15,809 bases of DNA from CAZBZG01 sp964496245 (GTDB lineage Bacteria; Planctomycetota; SZUA-567). The stretch is taken from positions 1-15,809 of the forward strand of contig CAZBZG010000089.1 of NCBI GenBank assembly GCA_964496245.1, read 5' to 3'. The number at the start of each line of letters is the position of its first letter. The stretch's first letter is position 1. Shown one piece after another: positions 6,241-13,764 of the stretch. The position numbers and the translations under genes are program-made. The notes beneath the pieces were generated by a model, which had not been told where the DNA came from, searched no databases, and saw only the letters and a list, made by a program, of their open reading frames with translations.

Positions 6241-6839
6241 CGCTCACTTCCTCCGGAGGGATCGCCGGGGGGCTTCTCGAACGCGAAGAACTGGTTCTTG
6301 AACGCCAGACGCGCACGATTGATGCGCGACTTGACAGTCCCCAGCCGTACGTCCAGAATCACGGCGATCTCCTCGTAACTCAGGCCCTGGACTTCCCGCC
6401 ATACGAGCAGGGCCTTGGTGTCCGGCGGCAGCGCATCGAGGGACCGCTGGACGCGTTCGTCCATTTCGCGCCGCTCGACCACGACCTCGGGGGACGCCCC
6501 CCCGGCGGGCCGTTCCGCCAAGGCGCCGTCCATCGGCACCTCCTTGCGCACCGCGCGGCGCCTGAGTTCGTCCCGTCCCAGGTTGGCCGCAATCGTGAAG
6601 AGCAGTGCCGTGCAACGACCCCTGTCGGCGGCCTCCGCAGCCGGCTGCCCCCGGAGCCGTTGGTAGAGGCGCAGAAAGGCCTCCTGGGCCAGATCGAGCG
6701 CCCGTTCCCGATCGTTCAGGAATCGGCAGAGGAAGCCGGTGATCCGATCGCCGTAGCGGGCCACGACCTCCCGAAATGCATCCCTGTCGTCGGCGGCAAC
6801 GGCTCGCATGAGGTCCCTGTCCGTGCGGGCATCTGTCAT
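6237..6839 (-). CDS. ECF-family RNA polymerase sigma factor
   Basis: The 200-residue product has the two-domain ECF layout: region 2 in the first 80 residues (FLNDRERALDLAQEAFLRLYQRL, equivalent to the DAEDLxQExF core) and region 4 near residues 125-180 (LPPDTKALLVWREVQGLSYEEIAVILDVRLGTVKSRINRAR, a helix-turn-helix that reads the -35 element). There is no region 3, as expected. It should redirect RNA polymerase to its own promoter set when freed from the anti-sigma factor encoded immediately downstream, whose start overlaps this stop by 4 bp. The ATG at 6839 is chosen because AGGTGA lies 8 bases upstream and the protein starts just before region 2. A candidate self-recognised promoter lies directly upstream. 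A short acidic/proline tail (EKPPGDPSGGSER) ends the protein. Confidence 0.93.
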   Translation of the reverse strand: MTDARTDRDLMRAVAADDRDAFREVVARYGDRITGFLCRFLNDRERALDLAQEAFLRLYQRLRGQPAAEAADRGRCTALLFTIAANLGRDELRRRAVRKEVPMDGALAERPAGGASPEVVVERREMDERVQRSLDALPPDTKALLVWREVQGLSYEEIAVILDVRLGTVKSRINRARLAFKNQFFAFEKPPGDPSGGSER

Positions 6840-6855
6840 GTGGTTCACCTGTACC

Positions 6856-6879
6856 ACGAGCCCACGGCCCGTTGGTTCC
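6856..6879 (-). promoter_or_regulatory. Candidate ECF-type (autoregulated) promoter of the sigma factor gene
   Basis: On the minus strand GGAAC (6879-6875) is followed after exactly 16 bp by CGT (6858-6856), then GGTA. This is the GGAAC-N16-CGT pattern typical of many ECF-dependent promoters. Transcription would start a few bases before the AGGTGA ribosome binding site, giving a very short leader. ECF genes commonly control themselves, so the location is meaningful, but a short motif like this can occur by chance in G+C-rich DNA. The 193-bp interval between rng and the sigma gene holds nothing else I can support. Confidence 0.45.
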
Positions 6880-7032
6880 ATGCAGATCGCCCGGATTGCC
6901 GGCTCACCTGCAACCCCATGTATATCAATTGGATGCCGGCCGCAGACATCCTGTCCGTCAGCCTCAGCGCGTACGCTGCAGGGAGCAACCGACCGTTCGG
7001 ATGCACGCTGCTGCCGCGAGACCGGCCGCGGT

Positions 7033-8589
7033 CTATCCGCCCGTCTTCTGCCACGCAAAGCGCATGTCATCCAGCGCGAGATTGGCATCCGGACACAGCC
7101 GGACGCGCCCCCCCTTCTCCTTCTCCAGCTCTGCGATGGCTCCCCGCTTGTGGTTTGAGATGGCCGCCGCTGTTTCGGGATGCACCGAAGCCGCGAGCTC
7201 GCCGGAACGCTCCTCGAAGTGCGCGCGGACACGTCGGACGAATTCCAGCGCCACGGCTTCGGGAGTCTTGCGCAGGCCCGATCCCCGGCAGGACGGGCAC
7301 ACGGTGAACAACGTTCTCTTCAGACTCCGGCGGGCCCGCTGCCGCGTCATTTCCATGATGCCCAACTGGCTGATCGGCAGCATGGTGCTGCGGGCCCGAT
7401 CCCCGGCCATCTCGTCCTTCATGGCCTTCTCGACCTTCTTGCGATCCTTGGCCTGCTCCATGTCGATGAAGTCGATCATGACCAGGCCGCCCAGGTCGCG
7501 GAGGCGCAGTTGCCGGGCGATCTCCTTGGCTGCCTCGAGGTTGGCGGCGAGAATCGTCTCGTGGCTGTTGTCCCCCTTCTTGAAGCCGGCGGTGTTCACG
7601 TCCACCGCCACCATGGCCTCGGTCTGCTCGATCACGATCTGGCCCCCGCTGGGAAGCGAGACCGACCGGTCGAAGCTCTTCTCCATCTCCCGGTCCACGC
7701 CGAATCGATGGAAGAGGGGATCGCTCTCCTGATACAGCTTGGTTCGCGACTCAAAGGTCGGCATGACGTGCTGCAGAAACTCCCGGGCCCGTTCGTAGAT
7801 GGGTTCGCTATCGATCAGGAGCTCGTCCACGTCCATGTAGAGGTAGTCCCGGATGCTCCGCGTGACCAGGTCGCTCTCCTGGTAGATGGTAGCCGGGGCG
7901 CGCACGCTCTTGGTACGCTTCACAATGGCATCCCACAGATGCAACAGGTAATCCAGGTCGTTCTTGAACACATCCTTGCTGGAGTTCATGCCTGCCGTGC
8001 GGATGATGAAGCCGTATTCCTTCGGGGGGTCCAGCTCGCTCAGGGCCCGCTTGAGATCGCGCCGCTCCTTCTCGTCCGCGATCTTCCGACTCACCCCGCG
8101 CTTGGAACACCCCAGCATCATCACGAGATACCGCCCCGGCAGCGAGAGGTAGGTGGTCAGACTCGGCCCCTTGTTGTCGATCGATTCCCGTGTGACCTGG
8201 ACCAGCAGTTCCTGGCCCTTGTAGAGCATCTCTTCGATCGGCAAGCGCTCGGTGCCCTTGGGGGTCTTCCGCTTGCGTTTCTTGAGGATCCCTTCGTATC
8301 CCCCCTGGGGTGGAATCACGTCCGAGACATGGAGGAAACCGTTCCGCTGAGTGCCGATGTTCACAAAGGCCGCCTGGAGGGTGGGTTCGACGTTCTCGAC
8401 CTTGCCCTTGTAGATGTTGCCGTGCACGTGCCCGGCACCAGCTCGCTCGACGTACAGCTCTTCCACTCCGTCCGGGCCCACGATGGCCACCCGGACCTCT
8501 TCCGGGTCCACCACGTTCATCAGCATCCGCCGTTCGATGTCCGGCTTCTTCTTTCGCGGGCGCCTTCGCCTGCGTCGCGTCCGGGCCAC
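7033..8589 (-). CDS. rng: Ribonuclease G/E family endoribonuclease
   Basis: The 518-residue product has the RNase E/G catalytic core: an S1-type RNA-binding region around residues 55-135 (GNIYKGKVENVEPTLQAAFVNIG, NGFLHVSD), the metal-binding aspartates D330 in AVDVNT and D373 in VMIDFIDM (43 residues apart, as in E. coli RNase E), and the zinc-link CPSC at 431-434. It cuts single-stranded RNA in mRNA decay and rRNA/tRNA processing. Length fits RNase G rather than full RNase E, since no long C-terminal scaffold is present. The start is a GTG at 8589 with AAAGGAG (8602-8596) six bases upstream; this adds a strongly basic tail (13 of the first 21 residues are Arg or Lys) before the usual core. 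The gene lies 35 bp after DUF2344 and is probably co-transcribed with it. Confidence 0.95.
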   Translation of the reverse strand: MARTRRRRRRPRKKKPDIERRMLMNVVDPEEVRVAIVGPDGVEELYVERAGAGHVHGNIYKGKVENVEPTLQAAFVNIGTQRNGFLHVSDVIPPQGGYEGILKKRKRKTPKGTERLPIEEMLYKGQELLVQVTRESIDNKGPSLTTYLSLPGRYLVMMLGCSKRGVSRKIADEKERRDLKRALSELDPPKEYGFIIRTAGMNSSKDVFKNDLDYLLHLWDAIVKRTKSVRAPATIYQESDLVTRSIRDYLYMDVDELLIDSEPIYERAREFLQHVMPTFESRTKLYQESDPLFHRFGVDREMEKSFDRSVSLPSGGQIVIEQTEAMVAVDVNTAGFKKGDNSHETILAANLEAAKEIARQLRLRDLGGLVMIDFIDMEQAKDRKKVEKAMKDEMAGDRARSTMLPISQLGIMEMTRQRARRSLKRTLFTVCPSCRGSGLRKTPEAVALEFVRRVRAHFEERSGELAASVHPETAAAISNHKRGAIAELEKEKGGRVRLCPDANLALDDMRFAWQKTGG

Positions 8590-8624
8590 AGTGCTCTCCT
8601 TTCCTTTGCCTTGACCGGTCAGAC

Positions 8625-9281
8625 CTACGCCATGTCCATTTCCACCTTCACGGCCTCGCGTCGGACCCACTCAGGAAATGCCTCGCCCAACCATGTCAGC
8701 ACGGTGTCGATCCGGCCGGCCCCTTGTTCGCTGTGTCCAAGGGTCACCGTCAATCCGTTCGGCTCGCTGCGCACGTCGACCAGCCACTTCCCCAGATCGA
8801 CCGTCTGCGCCTCGCCCTTGCGCTGCACGCGCACCGGCAAGGCCTCCGCTTCCACGAGTCGCCGGCGCGCCCGCTCGGCGACACCTGCATCCGGACACCC
8901 GCGCACCCGGTAGGTGCACGACCGGACCCTACGCCCCCGCCGCGTCGGCGGGAGCCTCGCACAGCCGGCCACCTCCAGCACCGGCCTGAGGCCATCGGCC
9001 AACCGCCGCTGCAGGTCGGCGAGGTCCACTTTGCGCACGAACTCGATCTCGACTTCCTCACAGACCGATTCGATGCCCACCGCAAGGGCGTGGAGAAACA
9101 CCAGACGGGGGCGCGGGTTGAACCCCGCGGTCAGGCGCACGGGCATTGCACAACGCCGGAGGGCCCGCTCCCAGGTTCTCAGGACATCGTGATGCGAATG
9201 GAACCGTGCCCGTCCGCGTTTGGCGAAACGAACCCCGACCTTCTGTATGATCGGACCCTGGGCATTCACGACAGTCCCCAT
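8625..9281 (-). CDS. DUF2344 (TIGR03936-type) radical SAM-associated protein, stand-alone
   Basis: The 218-residue product carries the DUF2344 signature: VGVRFAKRGRARFHSHHDVLRTWERALRRCAMPVRLTAGFNPRPRLVFLHALAVGIES, matching the family pattern F-x-K-x-G-x-x-R-F-x-S-H-x-D...R-A-x-R-R...G-F-N-P-x-P. The family is usually fused to, or encoded beside, a radical SAM protein (TIGR03960) and commonly precedes rng; its biochemical role is not established. Here it precedes rng, but the gene on its other side is the pilQ secretin, not a radical SAM gene. ATG at 9281 has a weak ribosome binding site; GTG at 9269, with GGGGA just upstream, is a plausible alternative. The C-terminal half is poorly conserved. 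Confidence 0.85.
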   Translation of the reverse strand: MGTVVNAQGPIIQKVGVRFAKRGRARFHSHHDVLRTWERALRRCAMPVRLTAGFNPRPRLVFLHALAVGIESVCEEVEIEFVRKVDLADLQRRLADGLRPVLEVAGCARLPPTRRGRRVRSCTYRVRGCPDAGVAERARRRLVEAEALPVRVQRKGEAQTVDLGKWLVDVRSEPNGLTVTLGHSEQGAGRIDTVLTWLGEAFPEWVRREAVKVEMDMA

Positions 9282-9334
9282 CAGAAAGGGTCCGAGGCAA
9301 CGGTTCGCCCCGGCCCCGTCGGGCCTCGCTCCTC

Positions 9335-9363
9335 ACGGTAAACAGACGGGCGGCTCCCGTCAA
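9335..9363 (-). promoter_or_regulatory. Possible promoter for the DUF2344-rng unit
   Basis: On the minus strand TTGACG (9363-9358) and TACCGT (9340-9335) are 17 bp apart. The -35 is good (5/6) and the -10 weak (3/6). The -35 falls inside the loop of the pilQ terminator, so new transcription would begin right after the pil operon ends. Confidence 0.3.
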
Positions 9364-9378
9364 GGCGAGGCCGCCCGT
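9340..9378 (-). terminator. Terminator of the pil operon
   Basis: On the minus strand ACGGGCGGC (9378-9370) pairs perfectly with GCCGCCCGT (9354-9346), a 9-bp G+C stem with a 15-nt loop, followed by CTGTTTA. It begins 30 bases after the pilQ stop. The T-run is short, so termination strength is uncertain. Confidence 0.65.
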
Positions 9379-9407
9379 CCATGTGAACCGTATCGTCCGA
9401 ATGAGAC

Positions 9408-11273
9408 CTACTCAGCCCCGGTCTCCGCGCGCCCCATGGTTCCCATCCCGGTATTGGCCGCCAACTCGCGCATGGCCTCGAGCTGCTCGCCGAAGTCGTC
9501 GTGATGATGGGGCCCCAGGATCGTGGGCGTGACGAAGATCATCATGTTCCGCTTATCCAGAGTCGTGGTCTTGTTCTTGAAGGCGTACCCGAGGATGGGG
9601 ATATCCCCGAGCAGCGGAATTTTGCGGCTCGAAATAGAGTAGGTACTCTCCAGCAGACCCGCGATTACGCCCGTCTCCTTGCTGCGCAGCATCATCTTGG
9701 TCACCGCGATCTTGCTCTGCGTTTGCGGCAGCTGGATCTCGCCGGTCTCGGGCGTGCCGAACGTGCGCCAGCCGTTGTCGCCCTCGGCGAGGTTGAGGTC
9801 TTCGACCTTCGGAACCACCTCGAGCACCACCTTGTCCTCGTCGCCGCACACGTGCGGGATTACGATGAGCTGCACGCCAGTGATGACCGGATTGGGGGCC
9901 TCTTCGTACCCGCTGCCGGTGTCGTCCGAATAGAACTCGGCGTAGCGGTAGATCTCACCCATGTGAATCGTGGCTTCCTGGTTGTCCAAGGCCAAGAGCT
10001 CGGGCGCCTGGATCACCTCAGCATCGTTGCACTCCTTGAGGTACTGGAGCGTGGCCTGGAGTTGCTGGAAGCTGAGGGTTCCCAGCGTGTGCGCCGAGGT
10101 CCCGGTGGTCGGATCTTCCGCGATCTTGTTCAGAGGCATGGGCCCCTTGGCCGTATTGGCCACAGGCGCAAGCGGACCGAGGTCGCCCCATCCGCCGACG
10201 GTCGTGTTGCGGCCGCTACGTTTGGCCGAAAACGGGAAGGCCGTCTGCCAGCTGCCGCCGCCCACCTCGGCGATCAGTCCGTTGTCCCAGCGCACGCCCT
10301 TCCGATCCGACGACGTGTCGTCAGTCGTCAGCATCCGCACCTTGATCTTGACCTGCTTGGGTTCGCGATCGAGCTGCCGGACGATCCCCACCATGCCCTC
10401 GATGTTGGTGGCCGTGTCTTTGATGATGAGCGTATTGGTCCGCTGCTCATACGTGATTTTTCCGTCCGCGCTCTTCAGCTGGCTGAGCACCTCGATCAGG
10501 GACCCGAGCGAGGTCCCCGTCATGTTCTCCTCCCCGCTGGTTTTCACGTACTGATTCTGTGGCAGCTGGGGGATGTAGCGCGTCCCGAACGGCTGCAGGA
10601 ACTTGAGCTGCACGGCCCGCACCTCGTGCGTGGCCTGCACGCTCTCCGGCGAGACAATCCGGATGATGCCGCTCTCCTCCTCGACCATGACCAGCCGATA
10701 GGTCTTGAGGATGCTCGTCAGCGCCTCTTTCCAGGGCACGTCCTGCAGATCGAAGCTCACATTCTCGATATCGCCCACGGCCGGCCCGGGGATGATGTTC
10801 TGTCCCGCGCCCATGGCGATCATCTTGACGACCTCGGTCAACTTGGCGTTCTGCACGCTCATGGTCACGCGCGGCGGGCGCTCGAGGTACAGGATGCCGT
10901 TGGCCACCTCCTCCTCGTTCACCACGAACTTGTACTTCTTGGCGATGTAGTCGACAGCCGTGCGCCAGGGCACGTTCGTCAGCTGCACCGTGACCAACAT
11001 GCTTTCCAGTTCCTCTTCCTTGGCCGGGTCGTCGACCTTGATCTTGACGTTCACACCACGCGACGCCCGACTGATGTAGTCGAGGACCCGCTCCAGGGGC
11101 ATGCGTCGGTAGTTGAGCGTGACCTGTGGCACGGTCGTTTCCTGACGGCTTTTTGCTTGGGATGGCTTCTGGTCGGCCAACGAGGGGGCCGCGCCCAGCA
11201 CCCCCAGCGCAAGTCCGGCCAGGCCGAGCCGGAGCCAGCCCCCCCTTGCTCGTTTGTCCAGTATCCGGCACAT
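9408..11273 (-). CDS. pilQ: PilQ/GspD-family secretin
   Basis: The 621-residue product starts with a signal peptide (cleavage likely after A33, SLA-DQ). Two STN/N0-like modules follow: VTLNYRRMPLERVLDYISRAS with a paired VQLTNVPWRTAVDYIAKKY, then VTMSVQNAKLTEVVKMIA with VSFDLQDVPWKEALTSILKTY. A secretin N-domain comes next (VQLKFLQPFGTRYIPQL...TNTLIIKDTATNIEGMVGIVRQLD), then the C-terminal secretin barrel ending in KIPLLGDIPILGYAFKNKTTT and MMIFVTPTIL. It would form the multimeric outer-membrane gate through which a type IV pilus or secreted pseudopilus passes. Its place as the last gene after pilMNOP favours PilQ over GspD. ATG at 11273 has GGAGG nine bases upstream and gives a clean signal peptide, although the frame stays open further upstream. 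No AMIN domain is evident, unlike in proteobacterial PilQ. Confidence 0.92.
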   Translation of the reverse strand: MCRILDKRARGGWLRLGLAGLALGVLGAAPSLADQKPSQAKSRQETTVPQVTLNYRRMPLERVLDYISRASRGVNVKIKVDDPAKEEELESMLVTVQLTNVPWRTAVDYIAKKYKFVVNEEEVANGILYLERPPRVTMSVQNAKLTEVVKMIAMGAGQNIIPGPAVGDIENVSFDLQDVPWKEALTSILKTYRLVMVEEESGIIRIVSPESVQATHEVRAVQLKFLQPFGTRYIPQLPQNQYVKTSGEENMTGTSLGSLIEVLSQLKSADGKITYEQRTNTLIIKDTATNIEGMVGIVRQLDREPKQVKIKVRMLTTDDTSSDRKGVRWDNGLIAEVGGGSWQTAFPFSAKRSGRNTTVGGWGDLGPLAPVANTAKGPMPLNKIAEDPTTGTSAHTLGTLSFQQLQATLQYLKECNDAEVIQAPELLALDNQEATIHMGEIYRYAEFYSDDTGSGYEEAPNPVITGVQLIVIPHVCGDEDKVVLEVVPKVEDLNLAEGDNGWRTFGTPETGEIQLPQTQSKIAVTKMMLRSKETGVIAGLLESTYSISSRKIPLLGDIPILGYAFKNKTTTLDKRNMMIFVTPTILGPHHHDDFGEQLEAMRELAANTGMGTMGRAETGAE

Positions 11274-11290
11274 GAGATCCCGCCTCCCTT

Positions 11291-12142
11291 CTATTTCATC
11301 TGTTGTTCGATGCCTTCCACCAGGGCTTTCCGAAACCGCTGCCCCTTGTACAGGAATAGAACCGAATCCTCGGTAATCATCTCGATCTGCACGGGCGCCG
11401 AGCCCGATAGGTCCTCCAGCACGCTGCCCGACTCGTAGATCTTGTGGTTGATCAGGGCAGACGATCCCTGCGGGGTCCAACGGATCCCCTTGACGTCGAT
11501 GCTCAGGTTCTCGAACTCCTTGCGCGTCTCCAAAGCCTGCTGGAGCCGCTTGGCTGTCCTGCTGTAGGCCACGATCTTCTGGAAGAGGCGGTAGTTGTCC
11601 TGCCGCGTGGGCGGCCCGCCCCATGCGTCCATGACGGTCGTGCGGACCTCTTCGCAGGCCTTGATGGCCTTCTTGTATTCCTGTCCCAGCATCCGCAGTT
11701 CGATACGCAGGAGCTGTTCCATCAGATACTGGTTCTGCTCATCGGCCGGCGGAGGCTCTGGCCTGCGGGAGCCTGAGGTGCCCTCGCCGGTGCCAGGCGG
11801 CTTCGCCCCCTCGCCTTCCTCCTCCTCTTCCGTGATCGGCAGCCGGAACTGAAAGGGATTCCGCTGGCCGGGGGTGTACACGAACGACTGATAGATGCGT
11901 ACCTGCTCGAGCGTGTACTCCTCCTTGGGCCGCTCCCACCACGGCTTCTCTTCTCCCGCTTCCTCCTCGCCGGGGAGAGCCAGATCCTCCCCGTCGAAAG
12001 GCAGCTCCCCCTCCCCGCCGTGTGCCGACACATTCGTCAGCGCCACCAAGGCCAGGATGGCCAGGCAGACGGTCCGCCAGCACCACGTGTCAGCGTTCAC
12101 CGTTCGCCCGTACGCGCATCGTGCTTCGAGAGCGAGATCCAC
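11291..12142 (-). CDS. pilP: PilP-like alignment protein with inserted helical region
   Basis: The 283-residue product has an N-terminal hydrophobic segment (TVCLAILALVALTNVSA), an acidic linker, the motif PGQRNPFQFR that resembles the R-x-PF element of PilP, a second Glu/Pro-rich linker, a helical stretch of about 85 residues (QNQYLMEQLLRIELRMLG to RLQQALETRKEFENL), and a C-terminal PilP/GspC-HR-like domain (LSIDVKGIRWTPQGSSALINHKIYESGSVL to DSVLFLYKGQRFRKAL). PilP normally links the PilNO heterodimer to the secretin. No lipobox Cys is present, unlike classical lipoprotein PilP. Start GTG 12142 is chosen because GGAGG lies eight bases upstream inside pilO and the pilO stop is four bases before it; a longer start at 12184 would overlap pilO without a good binding site. 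The family call rests on the HR-like domain and gene order. Confidence 0.72.
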   Translation of the reverse strand: MDLALEARCAYGRTVNADTWCWRTVCLAILALVALTNVSAHGGEGELPFDGEDLALPGEEEAGEEKPWWERPKEEYTLEQVRIYQSFVYTPGQRNPFQFRLPITEEEEEGEGAKPPGTGEGTSGSRRPEPPPADEQNQYLMEQLLRIELRMLGQEYKKAIKACEEVRTTVMDAWGGPPTRQDNYRLFQKIVAYSRTAKRLQQALETRKEFENLSIDVKGIRWTPQGSSALINHKIYESGSVLEDLSGSAPVQIEMITEDSVLFLYKGQRFRKALVEGIEQQMK

Positions 12143-12146
12143 GCCA

Positions 12147-12791
12147 TCACCCTCCGGCCGCTCCGCCAACCGACCCGAGCTCATCCTCGAGGCCGGTATA
12201 GCGGAACGTCTGCATGATCAGACTGCACTTCAGAATGCCGTGCCTGTTGAGGCCATCGTCCTGCGCTTCCAAGTCGATATCCTTCACCGCAAAGAACCGT
12301 TTCTCCGGACGATTGTCTTCGCCGCGGATCTCGAACTCCTCCATCTTGTTGACGAAGGTGCCGATCTGATCGTAGGTGCCGAGGATCTTGATGCTGAAAT
12401 TCATCTCCTCGTAGTCTCCTGCCGCCATGCCCTGCCCACGAACTCGTTCGGGCCGCATCGCGATCGGAAGCACGCCGGACTCCTTGGCCTTTCGCTCGAT
12501 CGCTTGGAGGAGTTCGTCCGTATGCCGCTTGCGGGGCAGGAGTTGCCGGGCCGAACGGTCCGCCTCGGAGAGCCGTCGCATCTCGGCCTCCTTCTCGGGG
12601 ATCTCGGCGATCTTGTCCTGCGCCACCTGCATGCGCGCGTCCAGCTTCTCCATCTGGCGCGCCAAGCTCTCCTCGCCCTTGAACGGCTCCCACCCGATAT
12701 AGGCCACCTGGAAGTAGAGCCATACGAGCAACCCCAAGGTGATCACCACGAACGCCGCGATGGTGATGCCGAGTTTCACGCCTTCTTTCAT
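12147..12791 (-). CDS. pilO: PilO-family pilus alignment complex protein
   Basis: The 214-residue product has a short cytoplasmic N-terminus (MKEGVKLG), one membrane helix (ITIAAFVVITLGLLVWLYFQVAYIGW), a coiled coil (EESLARQMEKLDARMQVAQDKIAEIPEKEAEMRRL), and a C-terminal ferredoxin-like fold (MNFSIKILGTYDQIGTFVNKMEEFEIRG), the PilO layout. It pairs with PilN in the periplasm to form the inner-membrane bridge to the secretin. ATG at 12791 has GAGGA about six bases upstream; a GTG at 12824 with GAGGA is a possible longer start. It follows pilN by 55 bp and is coupled to the downstream PilP-like gene. Confidence 0.88.
   Translation of the reverse strand: MKEGVKLGITIAAFVVITLGLLVWLYFQVAYIGWEPFKGEESLARQMEKLDARMQVAQDKIAEIPEKEAEMRRLSEADRSARQLLPRKRHTDELLQAIERKAKESGVLPIAMRPERVRGQGMAAGDYEEMNFSIKILGTYDQIGTFVNKMEEFEIRGEDNRPEKRFFAVKDIDLEAQDDGLNRHGILKCSLIMQTFRYTGLEDELGSVGGAAGG
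12151..12155 (-). promoter_or_regulatory. Ribosome binding site fixing the GTG start of the PilP-like gene
   Basis: GGAGG lies in the last codons of pilO, eight bases before GTG 12142 and directly ahead of the pilO TGA (12149-12147). This stop-restart arrangement decides between several in-frame starts. Confidence 0.75.
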
Positions 12792-12846
12792 GGTCGTCCT
12801 CGCAGACTCCGGAGCGGGGCCCACCCCGCATCCTCGATTCCAGCTC

Positions 12847-13713
12847 CTAGTACACCACCTCGGCCTCGTCAGCGCCGGGCGCCTTGAGCTCCATCTGGAT
12901 GCGGAACTTGTGCGCCATGACGGGAAGCAGTTCGGCCGTCTTCAAGGCATCGTCCGGGCTGGGGGCGTCGTTCCATCCGTATTCAGCTTTGACGCTCGCC
13001 CGTTTGAAGAGCTCGTAAAAGGGCTGCTTCGAGATCATGCCCGATTCGCGCTTCTCCAGCTCCTCGAGCCGTTCCTTCAGCTTCTTGATCTCTTCGCTCT
13101 CCGTCGGCAACGTCTCGTCCTGTTGCCGCAGTGTCTCCCACTGTTTCTTTCGATCCTCCAGCATCGCTTCGAGCTGGGCTCTCCGCTGCTTCTCGGGCTT
13201 CTCGCCGGCCTCGAAGGTACGCATGTTGCGGACCAGCACCTCGAGCATGCCCAGCGCCGGCCGGGGATGTTGGGCCGAAGCATAGCCTTCGAGTTCCACT
13301 TGATGGCGCCGGGGCTCATAACTGAGCTTCGTCAACCACAGGTACCGCAACTTCCGGTTTGCGCGGTCGACATTCGGGTCCAGACTGATGATCTGCTTCA
13401 AGTCCCACAGGATCTTGGCCCAGATCGTGCGGCTCAAGAAAAGCCTCTTGACGTTGTCCACCCGCGCCTGGATGGCATCGATTTCGGTCTGCAGCTTCTC
13501 CAGTCGGGACGCCTTCTGTTCGGCTTCGACGACGCGCGCGGTCAGCTTGTCGACGTTGTCCTCTTTCTGTGGAATCACGTTCACCTTGAGGTGAATGATC
13601 AGCACGATGAGGACACAGACGATCAGCACCCCCACGCAGGTGGTGATGAACCGGGGAAGCGGCGTTCCCTCAGGCCTTCGCAGTCCCTCTGGAAGCAGAT
13701 TGATTTCAATCAT
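12847..13713 (-). CDS. pilN: PilN-family pilus alignment complex protein
   Basis: The 288-residue product starts MIEINLLPEGLRR, the hallmark of PilN: the N-terminal I-N-L-L-P peptide docks onto PilM. One membrane helix follows at residues 22-42 (FITTCVGVLIVCVLIVLIIHL), then a coiled coil (VDKLTARVVEAEQKASRLEKLQ, EIDAIQARVDNVKRL) and a periplasmic region with a second long charged coiled coil (REKQ-rich, about residues 175-240) that makes it longer than the usual 180-210 residue PilN. It would bridge cytoplasmic PilM and periplasmic PilO. The start at 13713 is taken from the family motif; its nearest binding site (AGAGG) is about 12 bases away, farther than ideal, so GTG 13761, three bases after the pilM stop, remains possible. 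Confidence 0.88.
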   Translation of the reverse strand: MIEINLLPEGLRRPEGTPLPRFITTCVGVLIVCVLIVLIIHLKVNVIPQKEDNVDKLTARVVEAEQKASRLEKLQTEIDAIQARVDNVKRLFLSRTIWAKILWDLKQIISLDPNVDRANRKLRYLWLTKLSYEPRRHQVELEGYASAQHPRPALGMLEVLVRNMRTFEAGEKPEKQRRAQLEAMLEDRKKQWETLRQQDETLPTESEEIKKLKERLEELEKRESGMISKQPFYELFKRASVKAEYGWNDAPSPDDALKTAELLPVMAHKFRIQMELKAPGADEAEVVY

Positions 13714-13764
13714 CGGGCCATTCGCCTCTGATTCGAGCATCTCCCCGGCCAAGGGGAACACGCG

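Noticed and set aside
6880..7032. TATACA-like -10 near 6930 as a second sigma-gene promoter
   Set aside because: No acceptable -35 at 16-18 bp spacing was found.
7019..7034. Short hairpin AGACCG-GCCG-CGGTCT at the end of rng as a terminator
   Set aside because: Only 6 bp, overlaps the stop codon and has no T-run after it on the minus strand; not supportable as a terminator.
7180..8913. 577-codon open frame on the plus strand opposite rng
   Set aside because: It overlaps the fully recognisable RNase G gene and has no family motif; a shadow frame.
9501..11438. 645-codon open frame on the plus strand opposite the secretin
   Set aside because: Low-complexity His/Leu/Asp/Arg translation typical of antisense to a G+C-rich gene; the secretin on the other strand is unmistakable.
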